A stretch of 64,000 nucleotides of DNA from Mycobacterium sp. NBC_00419 (GCF_036023875.1 NZ_CP107931.1:3286001-3350000), one strand, 5' to 3'. Numbered from the stretch's first letter, positions 45,271 through 54,246 are shown. Numbers and translations: made by a program. The notes: generated by a model not told the origin, from the letters alone.

Positions 45271-47646
45271 CGGTGCCGCCGGCGCGGCAGCCGCGGCGGG
45301 CTCGGCAGGTGCTGCAGCGACCGGGGCGGGCTCGGCCTTGGGCGCGGGCGGCGCCTCGACCGGTGCGGCTGCAGCGGCCGCCTTGGCGGCGGCCCCCTTC
45401 GCCGGCAGCGTGACCGTGCTCAGGTCCAGCGTGCCGAGCAGCAGCTGAGCGACGTCGAGCACCTCGACCTCGTCGGCCTTCTCCCGATCGCCGACACCGT
45501 CGGTGATCATGACGCGGCAGAACGGGCAGCCGGTGGCGATCTTGGCGGGATCCAGCGCCAGCGCCTCGTCGACACGCTCGTGGTTGACGCGCTTGCCGAT
45601 GTGCTCTTCCATCCACATCCGCGCGCCGCCCGCACCGCAGCACAGGCCACGGTCAGCGTGGCGTGGCATCTCGGTCAGCTGCGCGCCGGAGGCACCGATG
45701 AGTTCACGCGGAGCGTCGTAGACCTTGTTGTGCCGGCCCAGGTAGCAGGGGTCGTGGTAGGTGACGTTGGCACCGCCCTCGACGGGCTTGACCGGGACCA
45801 GCTTCTTGTCGCGGATCAGGCGGTTGAGCAGCTGGGTGTGGTGCACCACGCTGTAGCTGCCGCCGACCTGCGGGTACTCCCGGCCCAGCGTGTTGAAGCA
45901 GTGCGGGCAGGTGACGACGACCTTGCGGTCCACCTGCTCGACGCCCTCGAACAGACCGTTGAGGGTTTCGACGTTCTGCGAGGCCAGCTGCTGGAACAGG
46001 AACTCGTTGCCCGAGCGGCGGGCCGAGTCGCCATTGCAGGTCTCGCCGTCGCCGAGGACCAGGAACTTGACCCCGGCCGCGGACAGCAGCTCGGCGACCG
46101 CCTTGGTGGTCTTCTTGGCACGGTCTTCGTAGGCGCCGGCGCAGCCGACCCAGAACAGGTACTCGAAGCCGGCGAAGGAGTCGACGTCCTTGCCGTAGAC
46201 AGGCACGTCGAAGTCGACTTCGTCGATCCAGGCGAGGCGTTCCTTGGCGTTCTGGCCCCAGGGGTTGCCCTTGCTCTCCAGGTTCTTGTAGAGCACGCCG
46301 AGTTCGGTGGGGAACTCCGACTCCATCATCACCTGGTAGCGGCGCATGTCGACGATGTGGTCGATGTGCTCGATGTCCACCGGGCACTGCTCGACACAGG
46401 CACCGCAGGTGGTGCATGACCACAGCACGTCGGGGTCGATCACACCGAGCTGCTCGGCGGTGCCGACCAGCGGGCGGGTTGCCTGTGCCGGGCCGGAGCC
46501 CAGCACGCGCTCGAAGCCAGACTCGGGAACGTGATCGTGTGCGTCGTGCTTGGTCTCGACGAAGCCGCCCTCGGCGGAGGCGAACTGTTCGGCTTCGTTC
46601 TCACCGCTCGGCATCGGCTTGCCGCCGATGATGTAGGGCGCCTTGGCGAACAGGTGATCGCGCAGGTTCATGATGACGAGCTTGGGAGACAACGGCTTTC
46701 CGGTGTTCCACGCCGGGCACTGCGACTGGCAGCGGCCACACTCGGTACAGGTGGTGAAGTCGAGGTAGCCCTTCCAGGTGAAGTCCTCGATCTTGCCGCG
46801 GCCGAGCACGGCGTCCTCGGCGGGATCCTCGAAGTTGACCGGCTCACCCTTGTACTCGACGGGCAGCAGCGGCCCCAGGCCGTTGGGTAGACGCTTGAAG
46901 GTGACGTTGATCGGCGCGAGGCCGATGTGCAGGTGCTTGGAGTGCAGCACGATCAGCAGGAAGGCGAGCATGACGCCGATGTGGCCCATCAGCGCGATGG
47001 TTTCGATCCACTCGTTTGCGGTGTGGCCCAGCGGCTCCAGCAGCTTGGCCAGACCATGCGAGAAGAAGGCGCCCCAGCCGTAGGGGAACGCATCGCCGAG
47101 AACGTTCACCGAGGCGGCGCGGAAGATGGCGTAGGTCAGGATGACCAGGAAGATCATGAACAGGATCAGCCAGGCGCCGCCGGTGTGCGAGCCGTAGAAG
47201 CGCGACGAGCGGCCGTACTCCTTGGGCTCGGAGCGCAACCGGATGATCGTGAAGGTGATGATGCCGAGCAGCACGGCGACAGCGAAGAAGTCCTGCAGGA
47301 AGCCCAGCGCGTTCCATCGGCCGACGATCGGGATGTGGAACTCCGGGTTGAACAGAACGCCGTAGGCCTCGAGGTACACGGTGGCGAGAATGAAGAAGCC
47401 CCACATCGTGAAGAAGTGGGCGATACCGGGGATCGACCACTTCAGCAGCTTCTTCTGCCCGAAGACCTCGGTGAACTGAGCTTTGATCCGAGCGGGGATG
47501 TCGTCTTTGCGCCCGGCCTCGTCACCGACGGGCTGACCCGACCGGATGAGCTTGGTCAAGAACTGCACACGGCGCGCGGCAAACACCAGCACCACGGCGG
47601 TGGCCAGCAGTCCGATCACCAGTCTGCCCCAGTCGAGACCGCTCAC
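44758..47646 (-). CDS. etfD: Membrane Fe-S oxidoreductase EtfD (Rv0338c-like), electron transfer from EtfAB to the quinone pool
   Basis: The product is 962 aa. Residues 1-270 hold about six membrane helices of the nitrate-reductase-gamma/DsrM type. Two 4Fe-4S motifs follow: CTECGRCQSQCP and CTTCGACVEQCP. Two CCG-type cysteine domains come next (CPHCFNTLG with the HDPCYLGRHN segment, and GLCCGAGGARMW). The enzyme is thought to reoxidise the electron-transfer flavoprotein that serves acyl-CoA dehydrogenases and is needed for fatty-acid oxidation in M. tuberculosis. The C-terminal 170 residues are Ala/Pro-rich and carry four copies of VKGLGIAxGA(K/R)xPG. Two tandem palindromes lie immediately upstream of the start. 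Confidence 0.93.
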   Translation of the reverse strand: MSGLDWGRLVIGLLATAVVLVFAARRVQFLTKLIRSGQPVGDEAGRKDDIPARIKAQFTEVFGQKKLLKWSIPGIAHFFTMWGFFILATVYLEAYGVLFNPEFHIPIVGRWNALGFLQDFFAVAVLLGIITFTIIRLRSEPKEYGRSSRFYGSHTGGAWLILFMIFLVILTYAIFRAASVNVLGDAFPYGWGAFFSHGLAKLLEPLGHTANEWIETIALMGHIGVMLAFLLIVLHSKHLHIGLAPINVTFKRLPNGLGPLLPVEYKGEPVNFEDPAEDAVLGRGKIEDFTWKGYLDFTTCTECGRCQSQCPAWNTGKPLSPKLVIMNLRDHLFAKAPYIIGGKPMPSGENEAEQFASAEGGFVETKHDAHDHVPESGFERVLGSGPAQATRPLVGTAEQLGVIDPDVLWSCTTCGACVEQCPVDIEHIDHIVDMRRYQVMMESEFPTELGVLYKNLESKGNPWGQNAKERLAWIDEVDFDVPVYGKDVDSFAGFEYLFWVGCAGAYEDRAKKTTKAVAELLSAAGVKFLVLGDGETCNGDSARRSGNEFLFQQLASQNVETLNGLFEGVEQVDRKVVVTCPHCFNTLGREYPQVGGSYSVVHHTQLLNRLIRDKKLVPVKPVEGGANVTYHDPCYLGRHNKVYDAPRELIGASGAQLTEMPRHADRGLCCGAGGARMWMEEHIGKRVNHERVDEALALDPAKIATGCPFCRVMITDGVGDREKADEVEVLDVAQLLLGTLDLSTVTLPAKGAAAKAAAAAAPVEAPPAPKAEPAPVAAAPAEPAAAAAPAAPAKEAAPVKGLGIAGGAKRPGAKKAAAPAAEAAPAAEAPAAEAPAAAAAPVKGLGIASGAKRPGAKKAAAPATEAAPAAEAPKAEAPAPAAGAPAAPAAPVKGLGIAAGARRPGAKKAPAAAPASPTPAEEAPAAAPAAETAPEPAAESAPEVEVKGLGIARGARPPGKKR

Positions 47647-47664
47647 GGGTTGCCTCCCTGTTGT

Positions 47665-47709
47665 AAGTTACTCAGCGGTAACTTGATCCAAGTTACCGAC
47701 CAGTAACTT
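47665..47709. promoter_or_regulatory. Two tandem palindromes AAGTTAC-N6-GTAACTT upstream of etfD
   Basis: Copy one is AAGTTAC (47665-47671), TCAGCG, GTAACTT (47678-47684). Copy two is AAGTTAC (47690-47696), CGACCA, GTAACTT (47703-47709), with C/G flanks extending its arms to 8 bp. The copies are exactly 25 bp apart and sit 19-63 bp upstream of the etfD start codon. This is the size and symmetry of a TetR-family operator. Confidence 0.75.
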
Positions 47710-47792
47710 GACTCCACTCCAGCTCATAGTTGCATCCCCCGGTTCGGCGACGCTACAAAGGCTGTCCTAACTTCGGGTGGAGGTGTCCGACG

Positions 47793-50291
47793 TCACCCCT
47801 GCGTCGTCAGGATCGCCCGCAGCATCGACAACATCTCCGACCGGGATTCGGCGCCGAGACGCCGGCGGATGCGTGCCACGTGATGCTCAACGGTCTTGGC
47901 GGAGATGAACAACTGCGCACCGATGTCGCGGTAGGGCATGCCCAGCAGCAACAGCTCGGCGACCTCGCGCTCCCGGTCCGACAACGGCGACGACGCCGAC
48001 CGGACAGCGCCCGGTCCGGGTGCGGCGCCGGCGGCAACCGTCGCCGGTTCGTCGGCCTCGCCCGCCGACACCTTCAGGTCCCGGGCCACCTGCAGCATCA
48101 GGCCTGAGACCTTCGGATCGGTGGCCTGCAGGGCGGCCTGGCCGGCCAGCCGGGTCGCATCGGAGGTGAGGCCGAACTGCGCCAGGCTGTGCGCGGCAGC
48201 GTTGACCTCGTCGGCGTCGACCTGGTTGGCGAGCACCCGCAGCCAGGTGCGTCCGGCCCCGGCGAGCGCCTTGGCGAACGGGTTGTCCGGGGCTGCCGCG
48301 GTGAGAGCCTGGCCGTGCGGGGCCACCGCGCCCGGATCGTTGGCCAGGATGCCGGCGTGGACCCCGGCCCAATGCAGCGGAACCGACCAGGTGGACGGGT
48401 TACCGAGCGCCGCGAGGATCGCGAAGGCCTGTTCGAGCGCCGGCGTCAGCCGGTCCTGCTGGTGGAGCCGGGCCGAGGCGACCCACAGCTCGCCCAGCGG
48501 CAGCAGCGAGAACAGGTCCACCGAGTACTCGGCGAGCACCTCCATCGCCGCATACCAATACTTCTGCAGCGCCCCGGCGTCGCCGCCCCGTCGGGCGATC
48601 GCGGTGCGTAGCGCCGCCGCCCACAGCGCATCGCGGCGTTGCAGCACCGAATCGTCGACGGCGGACAGCTCGGTGCCGGCGCCGGACAGGTTGCCGTCCT
48701 GCATCTTGGTCCAGGCCAGCAGCAGCCGGTGCCGGTGCCCATAGAGGGGGTCTGGACTGTCCTGGCCTGCCCGCACGGCCCGGGCGATCACACTGCGCGC
48801 GCGCACCGCATCCCCGGCGTGCAGTGCGGCCAGTGCCACCAGCGCGGCCGGGCTGTCGGGCAGTACCTGGCCCGCAGAGTGCTCGGCCGCCATCGCCTGG
48901 CCGAGCTTTCCCGCTGCCGTCGAGTACGGCGCCGACACCGTCGTGAGCAGGCCGTCGGCCAGCGTGCGGGCACCGCGTGATGCGGCCGTCGGCGGTCCGT
49001 CGGCATCGGGGGCCAACGCCGCCCGGGCCGCGTCGGCGTCCCCCACCGAGGTCAGCACGATCGCCGCGGCGGCGCTGACCACGGCGTCGGGATAGGGACC
49101 GAGCCAGGTGAACAGCTCGGCGGCCTGGGCGCTGTTGCCGCTGTGCGCTGCCATGCTCGCCGCGACGCGCACCGCGGCGGCCCGCTCGCGGGCATCGGCA
49201 GATCCGAGCAGCTCGTCGGTCTCGGCGACGGCGGCGGCGCTGTCACCCGAGCGCGCCAGCGCATCGGCGAGCTCGGGACGCAGTTCTACCGCGCCGGCGT
49301 CGACCGCGGCCCGGTAGAGCCGAGCGGCCTCGGCCGGATCGGTACGCCCCGCGGCGGCCTGCCGACGCAGAACGTCGGCCAGCTGCTGATCGAGCACACC
49401 GTGTTCGGCCAATCGCAGTGCCAGACCCGGTGACAGCGTGGACATCTCGATTTGTGAACGCAGAAGCGCGGTTTCGATCTCGCGATGGCGGGCATTGCCG
49501 ACAACCTGGGATACCGCACGGTGCACCGAGCGCAGGAAGTGCGGGTTGTGCGACGGTTCCACCAGGCCGGTTGCGCGAGCCCGGTCGACCAGAACCTGGG
49601 CACGCTCGGCGGGAAGGTCCAGCGCCGCTGCGAGGTCGGTGGCGCCGAGGTCGTAACTCAGCGAACAGATCAGGAGTGCATCCAGCTCCGGCTCGCCGAG
49701 CCGCCGCAGCCGCTCGATGAGAGCGAAGAACGCCTTCTGCGCAATCGAATTCGCCGACGGCGGAAGCGCCGAATCGGTCACCGCCGCCACCAGGAACGGG
49801 ATTCCCGCGGTGGCGACCAGAATGTTGGCCACCAGTTCGGTGCCCGGGGGATGCCCGGACGGGTCGACCAGAAGTCGTGAAACCTCGCCTCCGGCAAGCG
49901 GTCCCAGTGCGACGCGGGGGCGTTCCCGCTCGATGACGGTGGTTAACTCGCGCAGCGCACCGTCGCTTTCGCGGGCCTCGATGGCGGCGATCACCGTCGC
50001 ATCCGGCTTCGCCGCCAGCTCAGTGAGGAAGTTCAGTTCCTCGGCGCTGAGCAGGTGCGCGTCGTCGATCACGACCACCGCGTGCGCAGTGTCCGACGTC
50101 GGTGGCCGCGTGTTGACGGCCACTCCCGCGTCGCGCAGAGCCTCGCGGATCGCCGCCAGCACCGTGCTCTTGCCGGTGCCCATGCCGCCGGTGACCAGCA
50201 GCTTGACCGGTGCCGGCGGGACCGCCGTCAGCGCATCGATGACGACCTTCGCATTCGGTGGAAGGCTCAGCGACGCAACCGGTTCGGCCAC
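47793..50291 (-). CDS. iniR: IniR: ATP-binding LuxR/MalT-type transcriptional regulator
   Basis: The product is 832 aa. The N-terminal STAND-type ATPase has Walker A GGMGTGKST (35-43) and Walker B VVVIDDAHLL. A long alpha-helical solenoid of TPR-like segments fills residues 250-740. The C-terminal LuxR helix-turn-helix is clear (LSDREREVAELLLLGMPYRDIGAQLFISAKTVEHHVARIRRRLG). This matches the layout of Rv0339c, the activator of iniBAC, and of MalT. It should oligomerise on DNA when a ligand is bound. It follows the Hsp70-like gene by 7 nt, so the two are co-transcribed. Confidence 0.9.
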   Translation of the reverse strand: MAEPVASLSLPPNAKVVIDALTAVPPAPVKLLVTGGMGTGKSTVLAAIREALRDAGVAVNTRPPTSDTAHAVVVIDDAHLLSAEELNFLTELAAKPDATVIAAIEARESDGALRELTTVIERERPRVALGPLAGGEVSRLLVDPSGHPPGTELVANILVATAGIPFLVAAVTDSALPPSANSIAQKAFFALIERLRRLGEPELDALLICSLSYDLGATDLAAALDLPAERAQVLVDRARATGLVEPSHNPHFLRSVHRAVSQVVGNARHREIETALLRSQIEMSTLSPGLALRLAEHGVLDQQLADVLRRQAAAGRTDPAEAARLYRAAVDAGAVELRPELADALARSGDSAAAVAETDELLGSADARERAAAVRVAASMAAHSGNSAQAAELFTWLGPYPDAVVSAAAAIVLTSVGDADAARAALAPDADGPPTAASRGARTLADGLLTTVSAPYSTAAGKLGQAMAAEHSAGQVLPDSPAALVALAALHAGDAVRARSVIARAVRAGQDSPDPLYGHRHRLLLAWTKMQDGNLSGAGTELSAVDDSVLQRRDALWAAALRTAIARRGGDAGALQKYWYAAMEVLAEYSVDLFSLLPLGELWVASARLHQQDRLTPALEQAFAILAALGNPSTWSVPLHWAGVHAGILANDPGAVAPHGQALTAAAPDNPFAKALAGAGRTWLRVLANQVDADEVNAAAHSLAQFGLTSDATRLAGQAALQATDPKVSGLMLQVARDLKVSAGEADEPATVAAGAAPGPGAVRSASSPLSDREREVAELLLLGMPYRDIGAQLFISAKTVEHHVARIRRRLGAESRSEMLSMLRAILTTQG

Positions 50292-50298
50292 GGCCCGG

Positions 50299-52242
50299 CT
50301 AGCTCTCGGGTTCGATGACGGCGGGGATCAGCGCCTCCGTCGTGACCACCACCTGCGTCGTCGGCACGGGTTGTGTCGTTGGTCCCGCCGCCGCCGTCGT
50401 CGTGATCGGGGCGGCCGTGGTCGTCGGCGGTGCCACCGTGGTGGTCGGCGGGGGGACCGTCGTCGTGGTGGTCGGCGGCCTCGTCGTCGTCGTCGTGGGT
50501 TGAGTCGTCGTGGTGGTCGTGGTCGGGGGCGTGGTGGTGGTCGTCGTCGTGGTGGTCGTCGTGGTGGTGGTCGTTGTCGTCGTGGTAGTCGACGGTGTCG
50601 TCGTCGTGGTTGTCGTCGTCGATGACGGCGGCAGAGTGGACGTCGACGCCGGGATCGTCGACACCGTCGCGTTGCCGTTGTCGCCGGTGATCGTAACCGT
50701 TTGCGGCGGAACGACACTCGTGCTTGGGACGTCGGCGGGTTGCTCGCCCGGCTTGGTGACTCGGGTTGTGGTGGTGGTCGGGGTGCTGTCGGAGCTGGTG
50801 AGCGTGATCGCCAATCCGCCGACGGCCACCGCGGCCACCGCGGCCGCCAGGCCGAACAGCAGCGGAGGTCGCCGATACCACGGCACAGGTGTATCGACGA
50901 GCGCGGTTTCCTGGTCGTCGGAATCGAACTCGACCATCGGGCGGGCGCCGGTGGGCCCCTGGGCCTGGGCGTAGTCGAAGGTGTAGTCCTCACCGGAGTA
51001 GGGGACCGGTTCCTCACCCGCATCGTCGTCCTGGGACCACGCCAGCGCGCGGAACGTCGCCGACGGCGAACCGTCGGTTGCAGATTCGGTTGCGGCGGCC
51101 CCCGCTGTGCCGGCCGCCCACGCCGCCGGTGCCAGACCGGTCGGCGCGTCGGCAGCGGCGACCGACATGCTCGTCGGTGCGTCCGGCGCGATGCCGCGGG
51201 CGGCGATCACCGCGGCCCCGATCGCTGGGTTGAGACCCGCGAGCGGAGTGGTGATCACCGGAACGCGCAGTTCCTCCGACAGCCGCTGGGTGATGACCGG
51301 GATGGCTGCGCCGCCGCCGACCGTTGCCACCGCCGAAAGGTTGACCGCCGGAATCCTGTTGTGCTCCAGTGCATCTCCGAGCGCGTCCAGGAATCCGGCC
51401 AGCGGCTCGGCGATCAGAGTCTCCAGCTCGGCGCGGGTCACCCGGATCTCGGAGCGAAAGCCCTGCATATCCGCGGGCACGACGGTCGCCGTCTCGGAGG
51501 ACAACCGTTCCTTGGCCTGTCGGCACTCGTCGCGCAGCCGGGTCAGCGCGCCCACCGCCGCCGTGCTGGCGGGGTCGGCGTTGGATGCGTCGCGCACCGC
51601 GGCCAGCACCTGGGTCAGCAGAGCCTGGTCGATCTGCTCACCGGAGAAGTCCGGGAAGCGGACCGTCTCGCCGATGGGCGCCAGGTTGGCACCGGCGTCG
51701 GCAAGGGTGATGTTCGTTCCGCTGCCACCGAAATCACACAGCGCCACCACACCTTGCGTGGGTAGACCGGGATCGGCCTGCAGGGCGGCCAGTGCCGCGG
51801 TGGCATCCGAAATGAGCGTCGGCGGCACTCCGCCGGGTGAGAGCGACGGCCGCGTCCGCAGCGCGCCGCGCAGTGCGCCGACGGCTGCGGCACCCCAGTA
51901 CGCCGGCACGGCGATCACGATGGTCGAGGGCGGTTCACCATCGTCGACCGTGCGGGCCATCGCCTCGAGCGCCTCGGCGGCAAGCTCCTCGCCCCGGTGC
52001 GGCGAACCGTCGGCCGCGACGAGGGGAACCGGATCGCCGACCCGCTCCACGAACCCGCGCAGAACCAGACCCGCCTCGGTCAGATTCGGGCTCGTCAGCT
52101 CCGGATTCTGCGAGGGCACGCCGACCTCGGCGGGACGGCTGCCCCACAGCGTCAGCACCGATCGGCGGGTCACCGGCTGGCGTCCCGGGCGGGCTGCCGC
52201 CAGGTTCACCGTCCCGATCGACAACCCCAGCGAGTCGCTCAA
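50299..52242 (-). CDS. Bitopic Hsp70-like protein with poly-Thr outer tail, upstream partner of iniR
   Basis: The product is 647 aa. Residues 1-370 follow the Hsp70 nucleotide-binding fold: GLSIGTVNLAAA (phosphate-1, but with Ser where the catalytic Asp is expected), ALCDFGGSGTNITLAD (phosphate-2) and VATVGGGAAIPVITQRL (adenosine motif). No substrate-binding domain follows. A linker leads to VPWYRRPPLLFGLAAAVAAVAVGGLAI, a basic-aromatic membrane entry and one helix. Outside is a Thr-rich tail with runs of more than 15 Thr interrupted by Pro. It may sense wall status and signal to IniR. Weak ATP hydrolysis is expected if the Asp is truly missing. Confidence 0.8.
   Translation of the reverse strand: MSDSLGLSIGTVNLAAARPGRQPVTRRSVLTLWGSRPAEVGVPSQNPELTSPNLTEAGLVLRGFVERVGDPVPLVAADGSPHRGEELAAEALEAMARTVDDGEPPSTIVIAVPAYWGAAAVGALRGALRTRPSLSPGGVPPTLISDATAALAALQADPGLPTQGVVALCDFGGSGTNITLADAGANLAPIGETVRFPDFSGEQIDQALLTQVLAAVRDASNADPASTAAVGALTRLRDECRQAKERLSSETATVVPADMQGFRSEIRVTRAELETLIAEPLAGFLDALGDALEHNRIPAVNLSAVATVGGGAAIPVITQRLSEELRVPVITTPLAGLNPAIGAAVIAARGIAPDAPTSMSVAAADAPTGLAPAAWAAGTAGAAATESATDGSPSATFRALAWSQDDDAGEEPVPYSGEDYTFDYAQAQGPTGARPMVEFDSDDQETALVDTPVPWYRRPPLLFGLAAAVAAVAVGGLAITLTSSDSTPTTTTTRVTKPGEQPADVPSTSVVPPQTVTITGDNGNATVSTIPASTSTLPPSSTTTTTTTTPSTTTTTTTTTTTTTTTTTTTTPPTTTTTTTQPTTTTTRPPTTTTTVPPPTTTVAPPTTTAAPITTTAAAGPTTQPVPTTQVVVTTEALIPAVIEPES
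50430..50640 (-). repeat. Low-complexity ACC/ACG (Thr) tract
   Basis: Near-continuous Thr codons with mixed third bases encode the poly-Thr tail. The opposite strand reads as a false Val-rich frame. Confidence 0.75.
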
Positions 52243-52299
52243 TTCGCACTTCCCTTCAGCTGCGCGCAGCGGCGATTTTCACCATAGCGGCTGACTGCC

Positions 52300-52383
52300 C
52301 CGAACCCCGGCATCCAACCCCTAATGCCGCCGAATCCCCTAAGGTCGCATCCCCTAATGGCGATGCCCGCGGGTTGGGTTCGG
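52300..52383. promoter_or_regulatory. Direct CCCCTAA repeats flanked by inverted arms, between iniR operon and IniB-domain gene
   Basis: CCCCTAA occurs at 52318, 52336 and 52351 in the same orientation (spacings 18 and 15 bp). The group is flanked by CCGAACCC (52300-52307) and GGGTTCGG (52376-52383). It lies between the divergent starts at 52242 and 52475. Asymmetric direct repeats of this kind fit a MalT-like activator such as IniR. Confidence 0.6.
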
Positions 52384-52474
52384 CACCGATCCCGGCGACC
52401 GGATTCGCCGATAGCATTCTGGGCAGCAGCTGGCATTCCGCTGTGACTATCGGTGGTAGGGGAGAAGGCGTGAC

Positions 52475-53011
52475 ATGGCAAACTCGTTGCTCGACTTTGT
52501 GATGTCGTTGGTGCGCGACCCCGACGCCGCTGCACGCTACGCGGCCGACCCAGCCGGTGCGATCGCCGACGCCCAGCTGACCGACGTGACCAGTGTCGAC
52601 GTCAACAATCTGATCCCGATGGTGGCCGACTCGCTGTCCACGGCTGTGCCCTCCTTCGGGGCCGACCCGCACGCGGGCGGCAACGTGTGGGCGAGTGGCG
52701 CCGCGACGGCCGCCTTCGACGCCTTCGACGCGGCCGTGCCCGCTGCGCTGCCGGATTCCCATCCGGTGGACGCGGGAGTGATCCAGCCACCGCCCGACGC
52801 CGGCCACGTGACGGTCGTCGACACCGGAGCGGATCCCGCCGCGGTGGACCCGATGACCGTGGACCCGTCGACGCAGTTCACCGACCCGGACTTCGGCCAG
52901 CATCCGGATCCGGGCCTCACCCCGGACTGGATCGCCGACGGCGGCCTGGACCATTCGCACACCGACGGCTCGCACGCCACCCCCGACCATCAGGGATTCG
53001 ACCTCTTCTGA
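52475..53011 (+). CDS. IniB N-terminal-domain protein, Rv0340-like
   Basis: The product is 178 aa from the ATG at 52475, with a GGGGAGAAGG site. Residues 1-55 form the IniB-type helical head (LLDFVMSLVRDPDAAARYAADPAGAIADAQLTDVTSVDVNNLIPMVADSL), which aligns with the head of IniB at 53233. The rest is acidic, Pro/Asp/His-rich and probably disordered (DHSHTDGSHATPDHQG). No signal peptide is visible. A canonical terminator follows, so it is a separate unit from iniB. Confidence 0.85.
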   Translation: MANSLLDFVMSLVRDPDAAARYAADPAGAIADAQLTDVTSVDVNNLIPMVADSLSTAVPSFGADPHAGGNVWASGAATAAFDAFDAAVPAALPDSHPVDAGVIQPPPDAGHVTVVDTGADPAAVDPMTVDPSTQFTDPDFGQHPDPGLTPDWIADGGLDHSHTDGSHATPDHQGFDLF

Positions 53012-53027
53012 GCTCGTCCCGCGTCAA

Positions 53028-53055
53028 CCCCACGTCCTGCGACGTGGGGTTTTCT
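53028..53055 (+). terminator. Intrinsic terminator after the Rv0340-like gene
   Basis: CCCCACGTC (53028-53036) and GACGTGGGG (53041-53049) form a perfect 9-bp stem with a CTGC loop, followed by TTTTCT. This is a textbook rho-independent terminator and sits 17 nt after the stop. Confidence 0.9.
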
Positions 53056-53070
53056 GCGTTGCGCGGCCTA

Positions 53071-53120
53071 TCCCTAGGGACCCCCTAATCCCCTAATGAT
53101 CGTGCCCTAGTCGGCCCTAG
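53071..53120. promoter_or_regulatory. CCCTA-type repeat cluster upstream of iniB
   Basis: CCCCTAA occurs at 53082-53088 and 53090-53096. GCCCTAG occurs at 53104-53110 and 53114-53120, exactly 10 bp apart, and TCCCTAGGGA is a palindrome at 53071-53080. These match the repeats at 52318-52357 and lie 110-160 bp upstream of the iniB start, so they are candidate IniR sites. Confidence 0.6.
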
Positions 53121-53232
53121 TGGGGGTCGGTCGAGCAGGGGTGGTCGCCCCGTTTCCGGGGCTGTCTGACGGCCATAGCGTGTCTTTCAGATCGCCGGAC
53201 AGCCCGGCGAGCACGACCGAAAGGCTCCGACC

Positions 53233-54240
53233 ATGCTCACTCTCATCGACTGGATCCTCGGCCTGTTCCGCGACGAGGACGCCGCCCGCGCGTTCGTCTC
53301 CGCACCGGAGCAGTCCCTGCGCGACGCCGGGCTCGCCGGCGTCAGCGCCGCCCAGGTCTCGGCCGTCGCCGCCACCGCCGTCCCCGGACTGGTGCTCGGC
53401 AACGGGGACCCGATCGTCGGCCTGCAGCGCGCCGTGTCCAACCAGTACGGGTTCGCGCCGGCCTACGCGCCGTCGTTCCAGCCGGTGTACGCCCCGGCGC
53501 CGACCTTCGCCCCACAGACCGACCTGGCCAGCCACAACGACACGTCGCTGCTGAGTCCCAACCAGGACGCCGGCGCCAACGCTCAGCAGGGTGCATTCAA
53601 CCTGGGCTTCGGTGACATCACCTTCGGCAACAAGACGACGCAGACCGCCACCGACGGCGGCGTGGTCGTCGGAGGCAGAAACGACGGTGACATCGTCAGC
53701 GGTGACGGCGCGGTGCTCGGCAACAACAACGACGTCAACAACGGCGACGTGCTGGCCGGAACCGGCTCGAATGTCGCTGTGGGACATGGCCAGATCGACG
53801 ACAACGGCACCACGGCCACCGGTGGCAGCACCGTCATCAAGGACAACGGCGGGCCGGTCTTCCACGACGTGGACGCCAGCGGCGGCAACGGCGGCGGGGC
53901 ATCGGGCGGCAGCAGCCTGATCGGTATCGGTGGCGGTCGCACCTCGGGTGGTGACGCCGGCGGCGGTGGCATCACCGTGATCGACGGACACACGTCGACC
54001 AACAGCGGCAACTCGGTGAGCACGCCGTCGCACACGCAGAGCGAGACCACCACCACGACCACGGTGGTCGACCACTCCGACAGCTCGGTGCACCCGACCA
54101 CCATGACCGACACCTCCACGCACGACAGCTCGAGCCACTCGCTGTTCGACACCAGCCACGACACCACCCTGGTGAACAGCCAGCTCGACAACAGCCACGA
54201 CCTGTCGCTGGCATCGGGCAACCACCTGCTCGGCTTCTGA
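53233..54240 (+). CDS. iniB: IniB, isoniazid-inducible Gly/Asn-rich protein
   Basis: The product is 335 aa. The helical head (LIDWILGLFRDEDAARAFVSAPEQSLRDAGLAGVSAAQVSAVAATAVPGL, residues 4-53) is the IniB N-terminal domain. The body is low-complexity and Gly/Asn/Asp-rich with repeated DNNG, GGRND and NNND patterns suggesting a beta-solenoid. The tail is Thr/Ser/His-rich (ETTTTTTVVDHSDS). It is the first gene of the iniBA unit, induced by cell-wall inhibitors in other mycobacteria. Its biochemical role is unknown. A strong hairpin follows before iniA. Confidence 0.93.
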   Translation: MLTLIDWILGLFRDEDAARAFVSAPEQSLRDAGLAGVSAAQVSAVAATAVPGLVLGNGDPIVGLQRAVSNQYGFAPAYAPSFQPVYAPAPTFAPQTDLASHNDTSLLSPNQDAGANAQQGAFNLGFGDITFGNKTTQTATDGGVVVGGRNDGDIVSGDGAVLGNNNDVNNGDVLAGTGSNVAVGHGQIDDNGTTATGGSTVIKDNGGPVFHDVDASGGNGGGASGGSSLIGIGGGRTSGGDAGGGGITVIDGHTSTNSGNSVSTPSHTQSETTTTTTVVDHSDSSVHPTTMTDTSTHDSSSHSLFDTSHDTTLVNSQLDNSHDLSLASGNHLLGF

Positions 54241-54246
54241 GCGGAC

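Noticed and set aside
50315..50503. Val-rich plus-strand frame opposite the Thr tract
   Set aside because: It is the reverse reading of the poly-Thr codons of the bitopic Hsp70-like protein.
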